NCBI GenBank assembly: GCA_024760905.1
Contig: CM045733.1
Span: forward strand, 15,750,001 to 15,814,000
DNA from: Plotosus lineatus
Lineage: Eukaryota; Chordata; Actinopteri; Siluriformes; Plotosidae
DNA length: 64,000 bases
Direction: 5' to 3'
Position numbers and translations under genes: made by a program. Under the pieces are notes generated by a model. That model had not been told where the DNA came from and did no database searches. It was given only the letters and a program-made list of their open reading frames with translations. How positions within the stretch are numbered: the stretch's first letter is position 1; each line of letters opens with the position of its first letter. Shown piece by piece: positions 38,787-48,852 of the stretch.

Positions 38787-40220
38787 CAGTAGGCCCTCGA
38801 TATTTGCAGGGGTTCGGTTCCTGTCCCTCCCACGAATGAAAATAATCCGCGAGTTCTGTAGCTGAAAGTAAAACCCCATGTATCATATTACATGCGCAAA
38901 GTAAAATACTGTGTATCTATTACATGTGCTAAAATATGCTTCTTAACCACATTCTATAGACAGTCTTACTCATTAATACAGTATTACTATAGTAAGCTGT
39001 AGTAATGATTAAGAAAAACTTTTCAATTTTTACTGTAATATTTAATGATGATAAAATATAAACATTATACAGCATATACTGTTGTAAAGCACTAGTATTA
39101 AAGTCTTTTTCAATTATTATTCAAGTACAGTATCTAAGTTAATGTTTAGAATGTTTGTGCGTGAGATTTTTATGTTCTGTAGCATGTTTAACAAACGATC
39201 AAATTTATTACGCTTCATGTCCTTTTACATTGAACGTGATGTCTCCAAGATGGCGCTGCCTAAAGGCAACGTCGCTGAGTTCTCAGAGTCAAATTGTTTC
39301 TTTGTTCGTTTTAATTTGTTTAATTTGTTGTTTTGTTTGTTCATGTTTTGCACTATGCTCGTCTGTGACCATTCGACCCTACTACAGCCAGGAGATCCGC
39401 GTCTTCGAGCAACTAAGCACGCTCAACTCCTATCCTGAGCTAATATGCTATGGTAGCTCAATGCTAGCCACACCCCGGCTAACAATAATCCCAGGCGGAG
39501 TTCTCAGAGTCATGTTGTTTCTTTTGATTTGTTTTATTTGTTGTTTTGTTTGTTCATGTTTTGCACTATGCTCATTTATGACAGGTCGGCCCTACTACAG
39601 CTATGAGATCGAAGTCTTCGATGTTTAGATGAGCATAGTGCAAAACATGAACAAACTAAACAACAAATTAAAACGAACAAAGAAACAATTTGACTCCGAG
39701 AACTCCGCAACGTCACTCTTTAGGCAGCGCTATCTTGGAGACGTCTCGTTCAATGTAAAAGGACATGAAGCGTAATAAAGTGTATCCTTTTGGTATCGTT
39801 TGTTAAACATGCTACAGAACATAAAATCTCACGCACAAACATTCTAAACATAACTTAGATACTCTACTGGAATAATAATTGAAAAAGACTTTAATACAAC
39901 AGTTCAGAGGAAACTGTCGTTTCTTCAAGAAAAATTAATTTCTTCAGAAGAGACATCCAGCTTTTTCTATCGCTGAGCCAGAGAAGATGCACAGTGTTTG
40001 AGTGGTATCATAGAGCTTAACTGGTAATTAAAACAGACACAAAAAAGAGGCTCATTGGCAACTTGTGCGCAAATGAGGAAAAAGGGGCGTTACATCATCT
40101 CAACCAATCAGCAGGAAGGAAGACAGCCATTGGTTGAATTTGGGTGACGTGTCAGTTGCTTGGCAGTCCACGAATACTCAAACCATGAGTGCAAAACCGC
40201 GAATAGTCAAGGGCCTACTG
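38787..40220 (+). mobile_element. Tigger-like element (CAGTAGGCCCTCG family) with internal fold-back
   Basis: Ends CAGTAGGCCCTCGATATTTG and AATAGTCAAGGGCCTACTG are inverted repeats, flanked by TA on both sides (38785-38786, 40221-40222). 1434 bp. The centre is a large inverted repeat, about 39096-39364 against about 39629-39899, with a partial direct repeat between. No transposase found. Confidence 0.85.
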
Positions 40221-40465
40221 TATGCCATCACAAATATGGCTGTATACAGTACACTGTGTTCATTTGCAAATTTTTGTTGCTGTTGTTTAAAAAAGTAGAC
40301 ACACGTAACTGAGAAGATGATACAAGAAATAAGGCTCATATTGTAGGTTTCACAGATATTGGAACTGACTTTCAGTATGGAGAAAATCATATTTCTCAGT
40401 TCAAGATGCTCAGTGTTACAGTAAAGTAAAAAAAAAAAAATAATGAAATAGAATTAGAATCAGAC

Positions 40466-40812
40466 GGCATGGTGGCGGCATGACATGGTTAGCATGTCTG
40501 CCTCAAAGCAAGAAGGTTCTGGGTTTGATTCCGAGCTCAGGCATTTCTGTGTGGTTTGCGTGTGGGTTTCCTTCGGGTACTCTGGTTTCCTTCACAGTCC
40601 AAAAACATGCACAGGATGTTAATCGGCTGTTCCAAATTATCCCGAGGTCTGAATAAGAGTATAAATGGTTGTGTAAGTGTTCTCCCTGTGATGGCCTGGC
40701 AAGCTGTCCAGGGTCTACCTCACCCTCACCCAAAGTTGGCTGAGATGAGCGCCAGCCTCCCCACAATCCTAATTAGAATCAAGCGGTTCAGAAAATGACT
40801 GATGAATGAATG
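40466..40812 (+). repeat. SINE family C
   Basis: ACGGCATGGTGGCGGCATG head, GGTTCTGGGTTTGATTCCGA B box, body GTCCAAAAACATGCACAGGA, tail AAGCGGTTCAGAAAATGACT. Confidence 0.8.
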
Positions 40813-41035
40813 AGTCCAAAAACATGCACAGTGGGTAGCTGATTCAAATCACCACTAGGTGTCAGTGTAAGTGTTGGCCTTGCAGTGGCCTGGTGAGCTG
40901 TCCAGGCTGTGCACCGAGCTCGCTCAGAGTCGGCTGAGATGGGCGCCAGCCTCTCCATAACCCTAATTAGAGTTCAGCGTTTCAGAAAACGAATGAATCA
41001 GAATCAGACTACTTTACTGATTCCAGAGTAAATTA
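40813..41035 (+). repeat. Second, headless SINE C copy in tandem plus LINE-end fragment
   Basis: The body is repeated from GTCCAAAAACATGCACAGTG to the tail ending near 40996, then a LINE-type end ATCAGAATCAGACTACTTTA at 40998-41035. Confidence 0.65.
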
Positions 41036-41504
41036 TATCATGAAAATAGGATTTCCTTCACTGAAGAATTTGACAATGTTGCCACATGCTCACCCACTTC
41101 GATTATTTTTTTGAAGATACACTGTATATATGCCAACTTTCTGTTTTTTTTTTTTTTCTCTAGCTCAAATGTATTCATGGTGAAAAAAATATATAATTTA
41201 GTTTTTTTTTTAACTGTTCTATATTTTAAATGGTCACACCTTGCTCTAAACCAGGAGTCCCCAAACTTTTTCCTGCGGGGGCCACATAACTTTCCCTTCT
41301 CTGATGGGGGGCCAAGGGTCAGTTTGTAACAGAAAAAATATGACCTTTGCAGGGTTGCATAAACGTAAACATTTATTGTTTTCCAGTAAACCACACATAA
41401 CCAAATATTATTACCTTCACAGAAAAAAGTCAGGAAATAAATAATAAAAAGAAAATGCTGGTGGCTACCAGTTGAGCGACCCGAAAACATCCCGAACAGA
41501 CGAT

Positions 41505-41900
41505 TGGTTCAGCCGAGCCTGGCGTACAAATGTATTCTCTTGAGCTAACCGTCCACTTTTTAACTTTGAGAGTTTTGTCTACTCGCATTTGGCCTTGCAA
41601 GCGATCATACTCTTCTTTGTGACGGGATTCAGAGTGTCGGCGCAGATTGCATTCTTTGAATACCGCCACTGTGTCTTGACACATGATCAAGGATCCCAGA
41701 TTTCCGCTATTTAGCGGAATTCCGCTATTTTTACTCGCCAAAGTGATAATTATTTATAATATAAGCCCCCTTGATCCCCAGTTGAAATATTTCATTTTCT
41801 TCTATTTCTGAACCCGTTTCCTCTATTTTTCTAAACCTTGCTGGGATCCCTGACATGATACAAACAACCTTTTCTTTGCATTGCACAAAAAATAATCGCT
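41505..41900 (-). pseudogene. hAT transposase N-terminus (BED zinc finger), split by insertion
   Basis: Minus-strand frame 41505-41680 gives CQDTVAVFKECNLRRHSESR, then HKEEYDRLQGQMRVDKTLKV, typical of the BED finger and linker in hAT transposases of the ZBED/GTF2IRD2 type. The first half of the CxxC pair lies across the 41688-41852 insertion, at about 41860. The rest of the transposase is absent. Confidence 0.7.
41688..41852 (+). mobile_element. 165-bp MITE inserted in the BED finger
   Basis: Ends CAAGGATCCCAG and CTGGGATCCCTG are inverted repeats with one mismatch, flanked by the direct repeat ACATGAT (41681-41687 and 41853-41859). Size of the TSD (7-8 bp) suggests hAT. Confidence 0.7.
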
Positions 41901-42123
41901 TGTTCACTGCAGGTTAAATACCCTGCATTCTGAATCAATTTTTCTCCTCCATAATCTTTTCACCATTATTCCGTTCTATTTGACAGGGGAGAGTCTAGGA
42001 TTTCTGTTTTGGGAAGGGGGTGGGGTGGGGTGGGGTGGCGGTTCCCAGATTGGGGCACAGAGGGCAGATGAGTGGAATACATTGTCATGTTCTAGATGTG
42101 TATTAGTCTTGATCGTGTCTGTC

Positions 42124-42476
42124 TGTCTTCCTTTCGGCTTTTTCCCTTTCACTCAGGAGTCGCCACAGCGAATCATCTGATTCGCACGTTTGATTTGGCA
42201 GAGGTTTTTACGTCGGATGCCCTTCCTGTCACAACCCTTTTTAGCAAGTGACAGAAACACGCCGACGGCTTTGCAGCTACTCTTTACGAAAGTCAGCAAT
42301 GGTTCTTTTACATGCCTCTCACCATAGACAGTGAGAGACATGGCCCGCCTTTGATAACCCAGTTAGCTGCACTGGGGGGGACAGTGACAACCTTGTGGAG
42401 AGTGGGACTCGAACCCCCAACCTTTTGGATCAGCGATCCAGCGCCCTATACCACTAAGACCACCACTGCCCCCTCT
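42124..42476 (-). repeat. SINE family A head and body with an RTE-derived tail
   Basis: Reverse copy: RTE-type tail (GGAGTCGCCACAGCGAATCA, ACGTCGGATGCCCTTCCTGT) joined to the family A body (GACGGCTTTGCAGCTACTCT) and head (ACCACTAAGACCACCACTGCC). Compare 43155-43630. Confidence 0.85.
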
Positions 42477-42750
42477 TAGTCTTGATCATGTAGCCAGACT
42501 AAAAAAATTTGGTATAGTTCAGGGAGCCGGGCCAAATGTGCAGGCGGGCCATATCCGGCCCGCGGGCCATAGTTTGGGGACCACTGCTCTAAAGCATCTA
42601 TATGTAAGTATATGCATGAAAAATGTTATAGAATAAAATTAAATGTTATTTCTAACAAGAACATTTCTGCTGACACATGTGAATTCCATTTTGTTTCCTT
42701 TTATTTGTATTTCCCCCCAAACCTAGTTCAGATTGTTGATTTGTACATAT

Positions 42751-43088
42751 TCGTGGCATTGTGGCCTAGTTGTTAGTAGATCTTTCCTCAGTGTTGGAAG
42801 CTCCTTGGTTTGAGCCCCGGACTCAAGAAGGTGTTTCTATACAGAGTTTACATGTCCTCCTTGTGCCTTCATTAGTTTCCTCTGGGTACTCTGGTTTCCT
42901 CCCACAGTTAAAAGACATACACATTAGATTATTTTGCGCTGCACCATAGGTGAGTGTGGTTGTGCATGTTGCCCTGTGATGGATTGACAAATTGTTCAGA
43001 ATGTGTCCCTTCTTTGTTCAGAGTAGGCTGTAATAGCCTACAGCCTCCCCGGGAGCCCAGTAGATTCAGCAGTTCAGCGAATGAATGA
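42751..43088 (+). repeat. SINE family C
   Basis: GGCATTGTGGCCTAGTTGTT head, worn B box, body CCTCTGGGTACTCTGGTTTC, tail ending GCAGTTCAGCGAATGAATGA. Confidence 0.8.
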
Positions 43089-43154
43089 TTGGCATTTGTT
43101 CACATTGCCCAATTGTCCAAACAAGCAGTTAGTCACACTGAGTTATTTGAATTG

Positions 43155-43630
43155 TACAGTGGTGGCCTGGTGGCAAAAGGGCGCTGGATCGCTGATCCTA
43201 GGGTTGGGGGGTTTGAATCCCACTCTCTACACTGTCACTGCCCCCCCCCCCCCCAAGTGCAGCTAACTGGGCTATCAAAGGCCGGCCATGTCTCTCACTG
43301 TCTATGGTGAGAGGTTCATGTGGAAGAACCATTGCTGACTTTCGTAAAGAGTAGCTGCAAAGTCATCAGCGTGATTCTGCCCATTGCTGAAGGGTTGTGT
43401 CAGGAAGGGCATCCGACGTAAAAACCTATGCCAAATCAAACATGTGGTAATTCGCTGTGGCGACCCCTGATAAAAAGGGAAAAAGCCGGAAGGAAAAGAA
43501 TGAGAAGAAGAATGAGAAGAAGAATGAGGAGAAGAATGAGAAGAAGAATGAGAAGAAGAATGAGGAGAAGAAGGAGAAGAAGAAGAAGTAGAAGAAGAAG
43601 AAGAAGAAGAAGAAGAAGGAGAAGAAGAAG
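43155..43630 (+). repeat. SINE family A head and body with RTE tail and (GAAGAA)n
   Basis: Head CAGTGGTGGCCTGGTGGC, body to GTAGCTGCAAAGTCATCAGC, then the RTE tail (TCAGGAAGGGCATCCGACGT, TTCGCTGTGGCGACCCCTG) and a GAA/GAATGA microsatellite from 43494. Same A-to-RTE junction as 42124-42476. Confidence 0.88.
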
Positions 43631-43905
43631 ACTATGGTCCTTAAGTGGGGTCTGTGGGCTACTGGGTCTATTCCACTTGTTTGTTTCATTGGCTGTTTGT
43701 ATTGTAGTGTTGAAAACTTTAAGTGGTGAGTACAGTGTAGGAAACTTTTTTTTCTGATCACAGTCAAGTATCAAGCAATAAGTTTTCCCCAAGGCATAAA
43801 CAGCATGTACAGCTTTAGAGGAAATGACCACAGTAAAGCCAGACCAGACCAGAGTAAAACCACTGCACCACCCTGCCAGCTGGATTACCAACTTTGAAAA
43901 ATATA

Positions 43906-43910
<5 letters not shown>

Positions 43911-43950
<40 letters not shown>

Positions 43951-44002
43951 CTTTTGCCCCATAGGGAATATATATTATTTGCCCCATAGGGACATACATA
44001 CC

Positions 44003-44067
<65 letters not shown>

Positions 44068-44082
44068 CCATAGGGTATATAT

Positions 44083-44145
<63 letters not shown>
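43911..44145. repeat. Long (TA)n/(CA)n array with CCCCATAGGG blocks
   Basis: Two long TA runs are separated by CCCCATAGGG-type words (near 43957, 43981 and 44065), then about 25 CA units. Confidence 0.9.
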
Positions 44146-44147
<2 letters not shown>

Positions 44148-44348
44148 GCAATACTCTGCAATACTGAATTTGGCCACTAGTGGGAAGCAAACGCATATTA
44201 AATGTGTATAACTTCCGCTCTGCATACCCAGTACTGTACGTATGTTGAAAATTAAAGGTTCATTGTACATTACCCAGCATCAAACTGGAGGTAAAAGTGA
44301 ATAATGACAGGATTTGTGTGGAAATTTGAGACTTGTATTAGTCAATAG

Positions 44349-44665
44349 CAAAGTGGCATGATGGTGTTGTGGTTAACAAGTCTGCTTACAGAAAGGCCTG
44401 GGTTCGATTCCCAGCTCAGATGTTTCTGTGTGGAGTTTGTACATGTGTTCCCTGTGCTTGTGTGGGTTTCCTCTGGGTACTTTGGCTTCCTCCTACAATC
44501 CAAAAACTTGCACAGTAGTTTAATCGGCTGTTCACCCCTCGGTGTGAATGGGAGTATGAATGGCCTGTGATGACCTGGCGAGCTGATCAGGGTGTCCACT
44601 GCCCTTGCCCAGAGTTGACTGAAGAGGGTGCCAGCCTCCTTATGAACTCTAAATAGGATAAGGTG
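44349..44665 (+). repeat. SINE family C
   Basis: AGTGGCATGATGGTGTTGTG head, CCTGGGTTCGATTCCCAGC B box, body to AATCCAAAAACTTGCACAGT and tail. A (TG)n run follows at 44662-44689 and a second, worn body/tail at about 44740-44930. Confidence 0.8.
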
Positions 44666-45054
44666 TGTGTGTGTGTGTGTGTGTGCGCGTGCACACATTG
44701 GACGGGTTAACTGCAGAGGAGTCGATGGCTTAATTTCCACATTTGGTTAACTGGATATTCTTCACTGCCTCAAGGTATGAATGTGAGTATAAATAGTTGT
44801 ATGTGTGTTGCACTCCAATGTTCTGGTGAAATTTTCAGGGTGTACACTGCCTTCACCAGGAGTTGGCTGAGACGGATTCCAGCCTGATTTTGGCCATAAG
44901 AAAGGATAAAGTGTTCCGGAAAATAATATAAAATAAATACACCAGGGTTATATCCTACAACTCAATATTCCTGTACCTTAATTTGGTAAACTTTTTTTTC
45001 TTTTCAGTATTAATTCTGAAAGGGAAATTATTTACTCTGCATGTAACCCATCCA

Positions 45055-45056
<2 letters not shown>

Positions 45057-45121
<65 letters not shown>
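45057..45121. repeat. (CA)n microsatellite
   Basis: About 32 CA units. Confidence 0.95.
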
Positions 45122-45123
<2 letters not shown>

Positions 45124-45169
45124 TGGTGAGCACACAAACTCACACTTGGAGCAGTGGTCCGTTATGCAC

Positions 45170-45356
45170 ATTGGGGCACCCGGAGGACAGTTGGGTGTTG
45201 GATGACTTGCTCAAGGGCACTTCAGCCATGAGTGAGGAAGGGAAGGTGGAACTCACCTGTCCACTGTTCCACATTTTCCCTACTTGTTAGGGAATTGAAC
45301 CGGTGACCTTTGTGGTCCCAAGGCCACTTCTCTTACCTTTCGGCTATAGCTGCACC
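45170..45356 (-). repeat. SINE family D
   Basis: CAAGGGCACTTCAGCCATGA, AGGGAATTGAACCGGTGACC as reversed B box, ending TCGGCTATAGCTGCACC before an A run. Related to 33885-34033. Confidence 0.6.
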
Positions 45357-45507
45357 AAAAAAAAAAAAAAAAAAAAAAATCTTTTCATTTCAACTTTTTT
45401 TTTTTAAACGAAGAAAAAATAACTCTATAATAAAAATGGGACTCACTATCTGAATTTTTTGGAGAGGCGAATGGTGTCCAAAATACTGTCCAATACAAAT
45501 AGATATT

Positions 45508-45835
45508 CATTCATTCATTCCCTGAACAGCTTAATCCTAATCAGGGTTGTGGGGAGGCTGCCACCCATCTCAGCCATGTCCGGACAAGATCAGGGTACAC
45601 CCTGGAAAGCTCACCAGGCCATCACAGGGCCAACACTTACTCAACCATTCACACCTAGGGGAAATTTGGAGCAGTCAATTAGCCTACTGTACATTTTTTT
45701 GGACTGTGGGAGGAAACCGGAGCACCCGGAGGAAACCCACACAAGCACGGGGAGAACATGCAAACTCCACGCAGGAACACCCAAGTTGGGAATCAAACCC
45801 AGGACCTTCTTGCTGTGAGGTGGATGTGCTAACCA

Positions 45836-45840
<5 letters not shown>
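45508..45840 (-). repeat. SINE family C, reverse copy
   Basis: Tail first (CATTCATTCCCTGAACAGCT), then GGGAGGAAACCGGAGCACCC and head AGGTGGATGTGCTAACCACT. A (CA)n(TA)n run adjoins (45838-45925). Confidence 0.85.
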
Positions 45841-45925
<85 letters not shown>

Positions 45926-45999
45926 GTAAACGGTCTGTAGTGACCATTTTTAAAAAGTGAGAGGAAATTAGTGTGTTTGTTGCTGTTACATAAACGGCA

Positions 46000-46540
46000 T
46001 GCTTTCATCACTAAGATTAAGGATCATGACACGCCAGGTAAAATAAAAGAGTCTGTTATTCTAAACAATGTGTCAGATACAGTTGTATTCATTTACATAA
46101 CATCCCCATGACGGCTCTCTCAGACTCGCACTCTGTTTGCATCATTGAGTAATTCTCTTAAAATGTTTTTAATGGGTCCTAATGACTGGAATGTTAATTA
46201 GGAAGTCTAGGTGTACCATGGCACACTATAAGCATAATGATGCTTTGTATTTTTCTTGGAAAAAAAAAAAAAGAACAGTATGTGCTTTATAACCATAACT
46301 ACATGCGTAGACATTAGATATAAGAGATTTTAATGTTTCCAGGCAACCAGAAACCTTGAAAAAAATGCAGCAGTAACTCAATTAACAGGCAGGATGTCTG
46401 TTGCCGAGCTAGCTACTGCTTTCTGCAGACACTCCATATGCACGCCATAGAGTTGAAATTAAGTAGTGGGCAACTGAGCATATAGTTGAAATACTGCTGT
46501 GTAAGTCACCAGGCTGTTTGCTAATGTGCGTTGTTGGTCA
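46000..46540. other. Unique DNA
   Basis: No gene or repeat recognised apart from a short A run near 46260. Confidence 0.5.
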
Positions 46541-46633
46541 AATCAAGAAACCACTTGTCTGGTGAGTTGTTGAAAGTTTACCCCGCGTTATACAATGTCA
46601 GCTGAGATATATTCATCGTCCCCATGAATCTAG

Positions 46634-46940
46634 GTAAAGTCCGTTGGGCTTTTTACACTGGGGGCCTAGTGGCTCATCAGGCCGGTGCTTATCCCTGGTT
46701 TCCATAGCGAGAAACGACCAGGAGTTCAACTCCTCCTGGATGGGATGCTAAGTCCATCGCTGGTTACCTTCCCAGTATATTTTTACTGGTAGCCATTTAT
46801 ACTGCTGGGTGAACAGAGGCACACTTGTGGTGAAGACCTTGCCCAGGGGTCTTAACACAGTGGGGGTCTAACTGGGATTTGAACAGACAACCTCCTGGGC
46901 ATGAGCGCAGCACCCTAACCACTACGCCACCGGCCCCACC
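46634..46940 (-). repeat. SINE family B inserted in an older SINE tail
   Basis: Reverse copy with 15-bp TSD TCCCCATGAATCTAG (46619-46633) and TCCCCATGAACCTAG (46941-46955). The two halves of the host tail (A/C type) lie at about 46550-46633 and 46941-46985. Confidence 0.85.
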
Positions 46941-47027
46941 TCCCCATGAACCTAGTAGGATTAAGTGGTTTGGCAAATGAGATGAGAGAAATATAAACCT
47001 TATAAGCCTTATTGTTTCCCAAGACCT

Positions 47028-47150
47028 TCATCAAGAGTAGGCTTTCTGCCCTGTGATGGCCTGGCAAGCTTTTCAGGGTGTACACTCTGTTGTCATCCAG
47101 AGTCGGATGAGATGGATACCAGCCTGTCTGCAACCCTAATTAGGGTTGGT
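47028..47150 (+). repeat. SINE tail fragment (A/C)
   Basis: TTCATCAAGAGTAGGCTTTC, then TTTTCAGGGTGTACACTC and CCTAATTAGGGTT. Confidence 0.65.
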
Positions 47151-47643
47151 ATCAGAGAATTATTGCAATAATGCAAATATTAATATTGATGAGATGTATG
47201 CCATGAATTATGACATAATAACAACGATAATGAATGTACCGATGTTGTTATTGTTGTGGTGGTTGAGCTACTGCATTCTGTTAAAGTGATGACTTCATAT
47301 AATAAAGTGATATAAAATGAGACACCAATGCAGCCATGAGGTGGGGGGGGGATGTGGGGGTGTGGGGGTGTGTGTGTACTAACCAGTGTCTCTCCCCCTT
47401 ATGCCGGTCCCAAGCCCGGATAAATGCAGAGGGTTGCGACAGGAAGGGCATCCAGCATAAAACTTCTGCCACATTTAAAAATGCAAATGATCAATACAGA
47501 ATTCATACCGGATCGGTCGAGGCCCGGGTTAACAACGACCGCCATCAGTGCTGTCAACCAACAGGGTGCTGATGTAAATTGGACTACGTCGAAGAAGGAG
47601 AGGCGGGAGGCGTGTCCGTAGGCAGAGAGAGAAGAGGAAATGC

Positions 47644-48852
47644 GTGAGCCTCGGACTGAGAGTAGGGACTTTGAATGTTGGAACTATGCAAGGAAAAGGT
47701 AGAGAGCTGGCTGACATGATGCAGAGGAGGAAGGTGGACATACTGTGTGTTCAGGAGACAAGGTGGAAAGGTAGCAAGGCTAGAAGCATAGGAGCAGGGT
47801 TTAAACTGTTTTATAATGGTGTGGATGGGAAGAGAAATGGAGTAGGAGTCATCTTGAAGGAGGGGTTTGTCAGGAATGTTCTAGAAGTGAAAAGAGTGTC
47901 AGACAGAGTGATGAGTCTCAAGTTAGAAATTGAAGGCGTGATGGTCAATGTTGTTAGTGCTTATGCCCCACAGGCAGGATGTAAGCTAGAAGAGAAAGAG
48001 AGATTCTGGAGTGAGTTAGATGAAGTGATGCAGAGTACCCCCAGAGGTGAAAGAGTGGTCATTGGTGCAGACTTCAATAGACATGTTGGTGCAGGCAACA
48101 GAGGGGACGAGGAAGTGATGGGCAGGTTTGGTATCCTGGACAGGAACACAGAAGGACAGATGTTGATCGATTTTGCAAAAAGGATGGAAATGGCTGTGGT
48201 GAATACTTTCTTCAAGAAGAAACAGAAGCATAGGGTGACTTATGAAAGCGGAGGTAGGAGCACACAGGTAGACTACATCTTGTGTAGGCGATGTAATTTG
48301 AAGGAAGTCAGTGACTGCAAAGTAGTAGTGGGTGAGAGTGTTGCCAAACAGCATAGGATGGTGGTGTGCAGGATGACACTGATGGTGAGAAAGGTGAAAA
48401 AGGCAAAGGCAGAGCAGAAGACAAAGTGGTGGAAGCTGAAAAAGGAAGAGTGTCGTGTTGTCTTCAAGGAGGAGTTGAAACAGGCTTTGGGTAGTCAGGA
48501 AGTGCTTCCAGAGGACTGGACAACCACAGCCAATGTGATCAGGGAGACCGGTAGGAGAGTACTTGGTGTGTCCTCTGGAAGGAAAGTAGATAAGGAAACT
48601 TGGTGGTGGAATGAGGAAGTGCAGGAGTGTGTACAAAAGAAGAGGTTAGCAAAGAAGAAGTGGGTCATTGAGAGGACCGAAGAGAGTAAACAGGAGTACA
48701 GGGAGACACAGCGTAAGGCGAAGGTAGCAGTGTCAAAGGCCAAACAGAGGGCGTATGATGACTTGTATGATAGGTTGAACAGTAAGGAGGGAGAAAATTA
48801 TCTATACAGGTTAGCACAGCAGAGAAATAGAGATGGGAAAGACGTGCAGTAA
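47644..48852 (+). pseudogene. RTE ORF, apurinic endonuclease part and linker
   Basis: 402 codons: LRVGTLNVGTMQGKGRELAD, the catalytic-Glu motif VQETRWKGSK, SAYAPQAGC, the Asp/Asn motif VVIGADFNRHVGAGNRG, and RSTQVDYILCRRC; the usual C-terminal His motif is KQHRMVV. APE-type endonuclease nicks the target to prime reverse transcription. The ORF ends with TAA at 48850-48852 after GKDVQ, where relatives read on as Gln, so I treat it as a nonsense change in a longer ORF. The same TAA occurs in the copy at 35683-37482. Confidence 0.9.

Larger units (their letters stand above)
41252..42586 (+). mobile_element. hAT element with zinc-finger remnant and two nested insertions
   Basis: Left end CAGGAGTCCCCAAACTTTTT, right end ATAGTTTGGGGACCACTG, flanked by 8-bp TSD CTCTAAAC (41244-41251) and CTCTAAAG (42587-42594). 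GGGGGCCACAT and GGCCCGCGGGCCAT subterminal sequence. It carries a BED-finger fragment, a 165-bp insertion (41688-41852) and a SINE with RTE tail (42124-42476). Confidence 0.88.

Noticed and set aside
43428..43757. Arg-rich or Leu-rich long ORFs in both strands
   Set aside because: They are translations of GAA/GAATGA repeats and CA/TA microsatellites.
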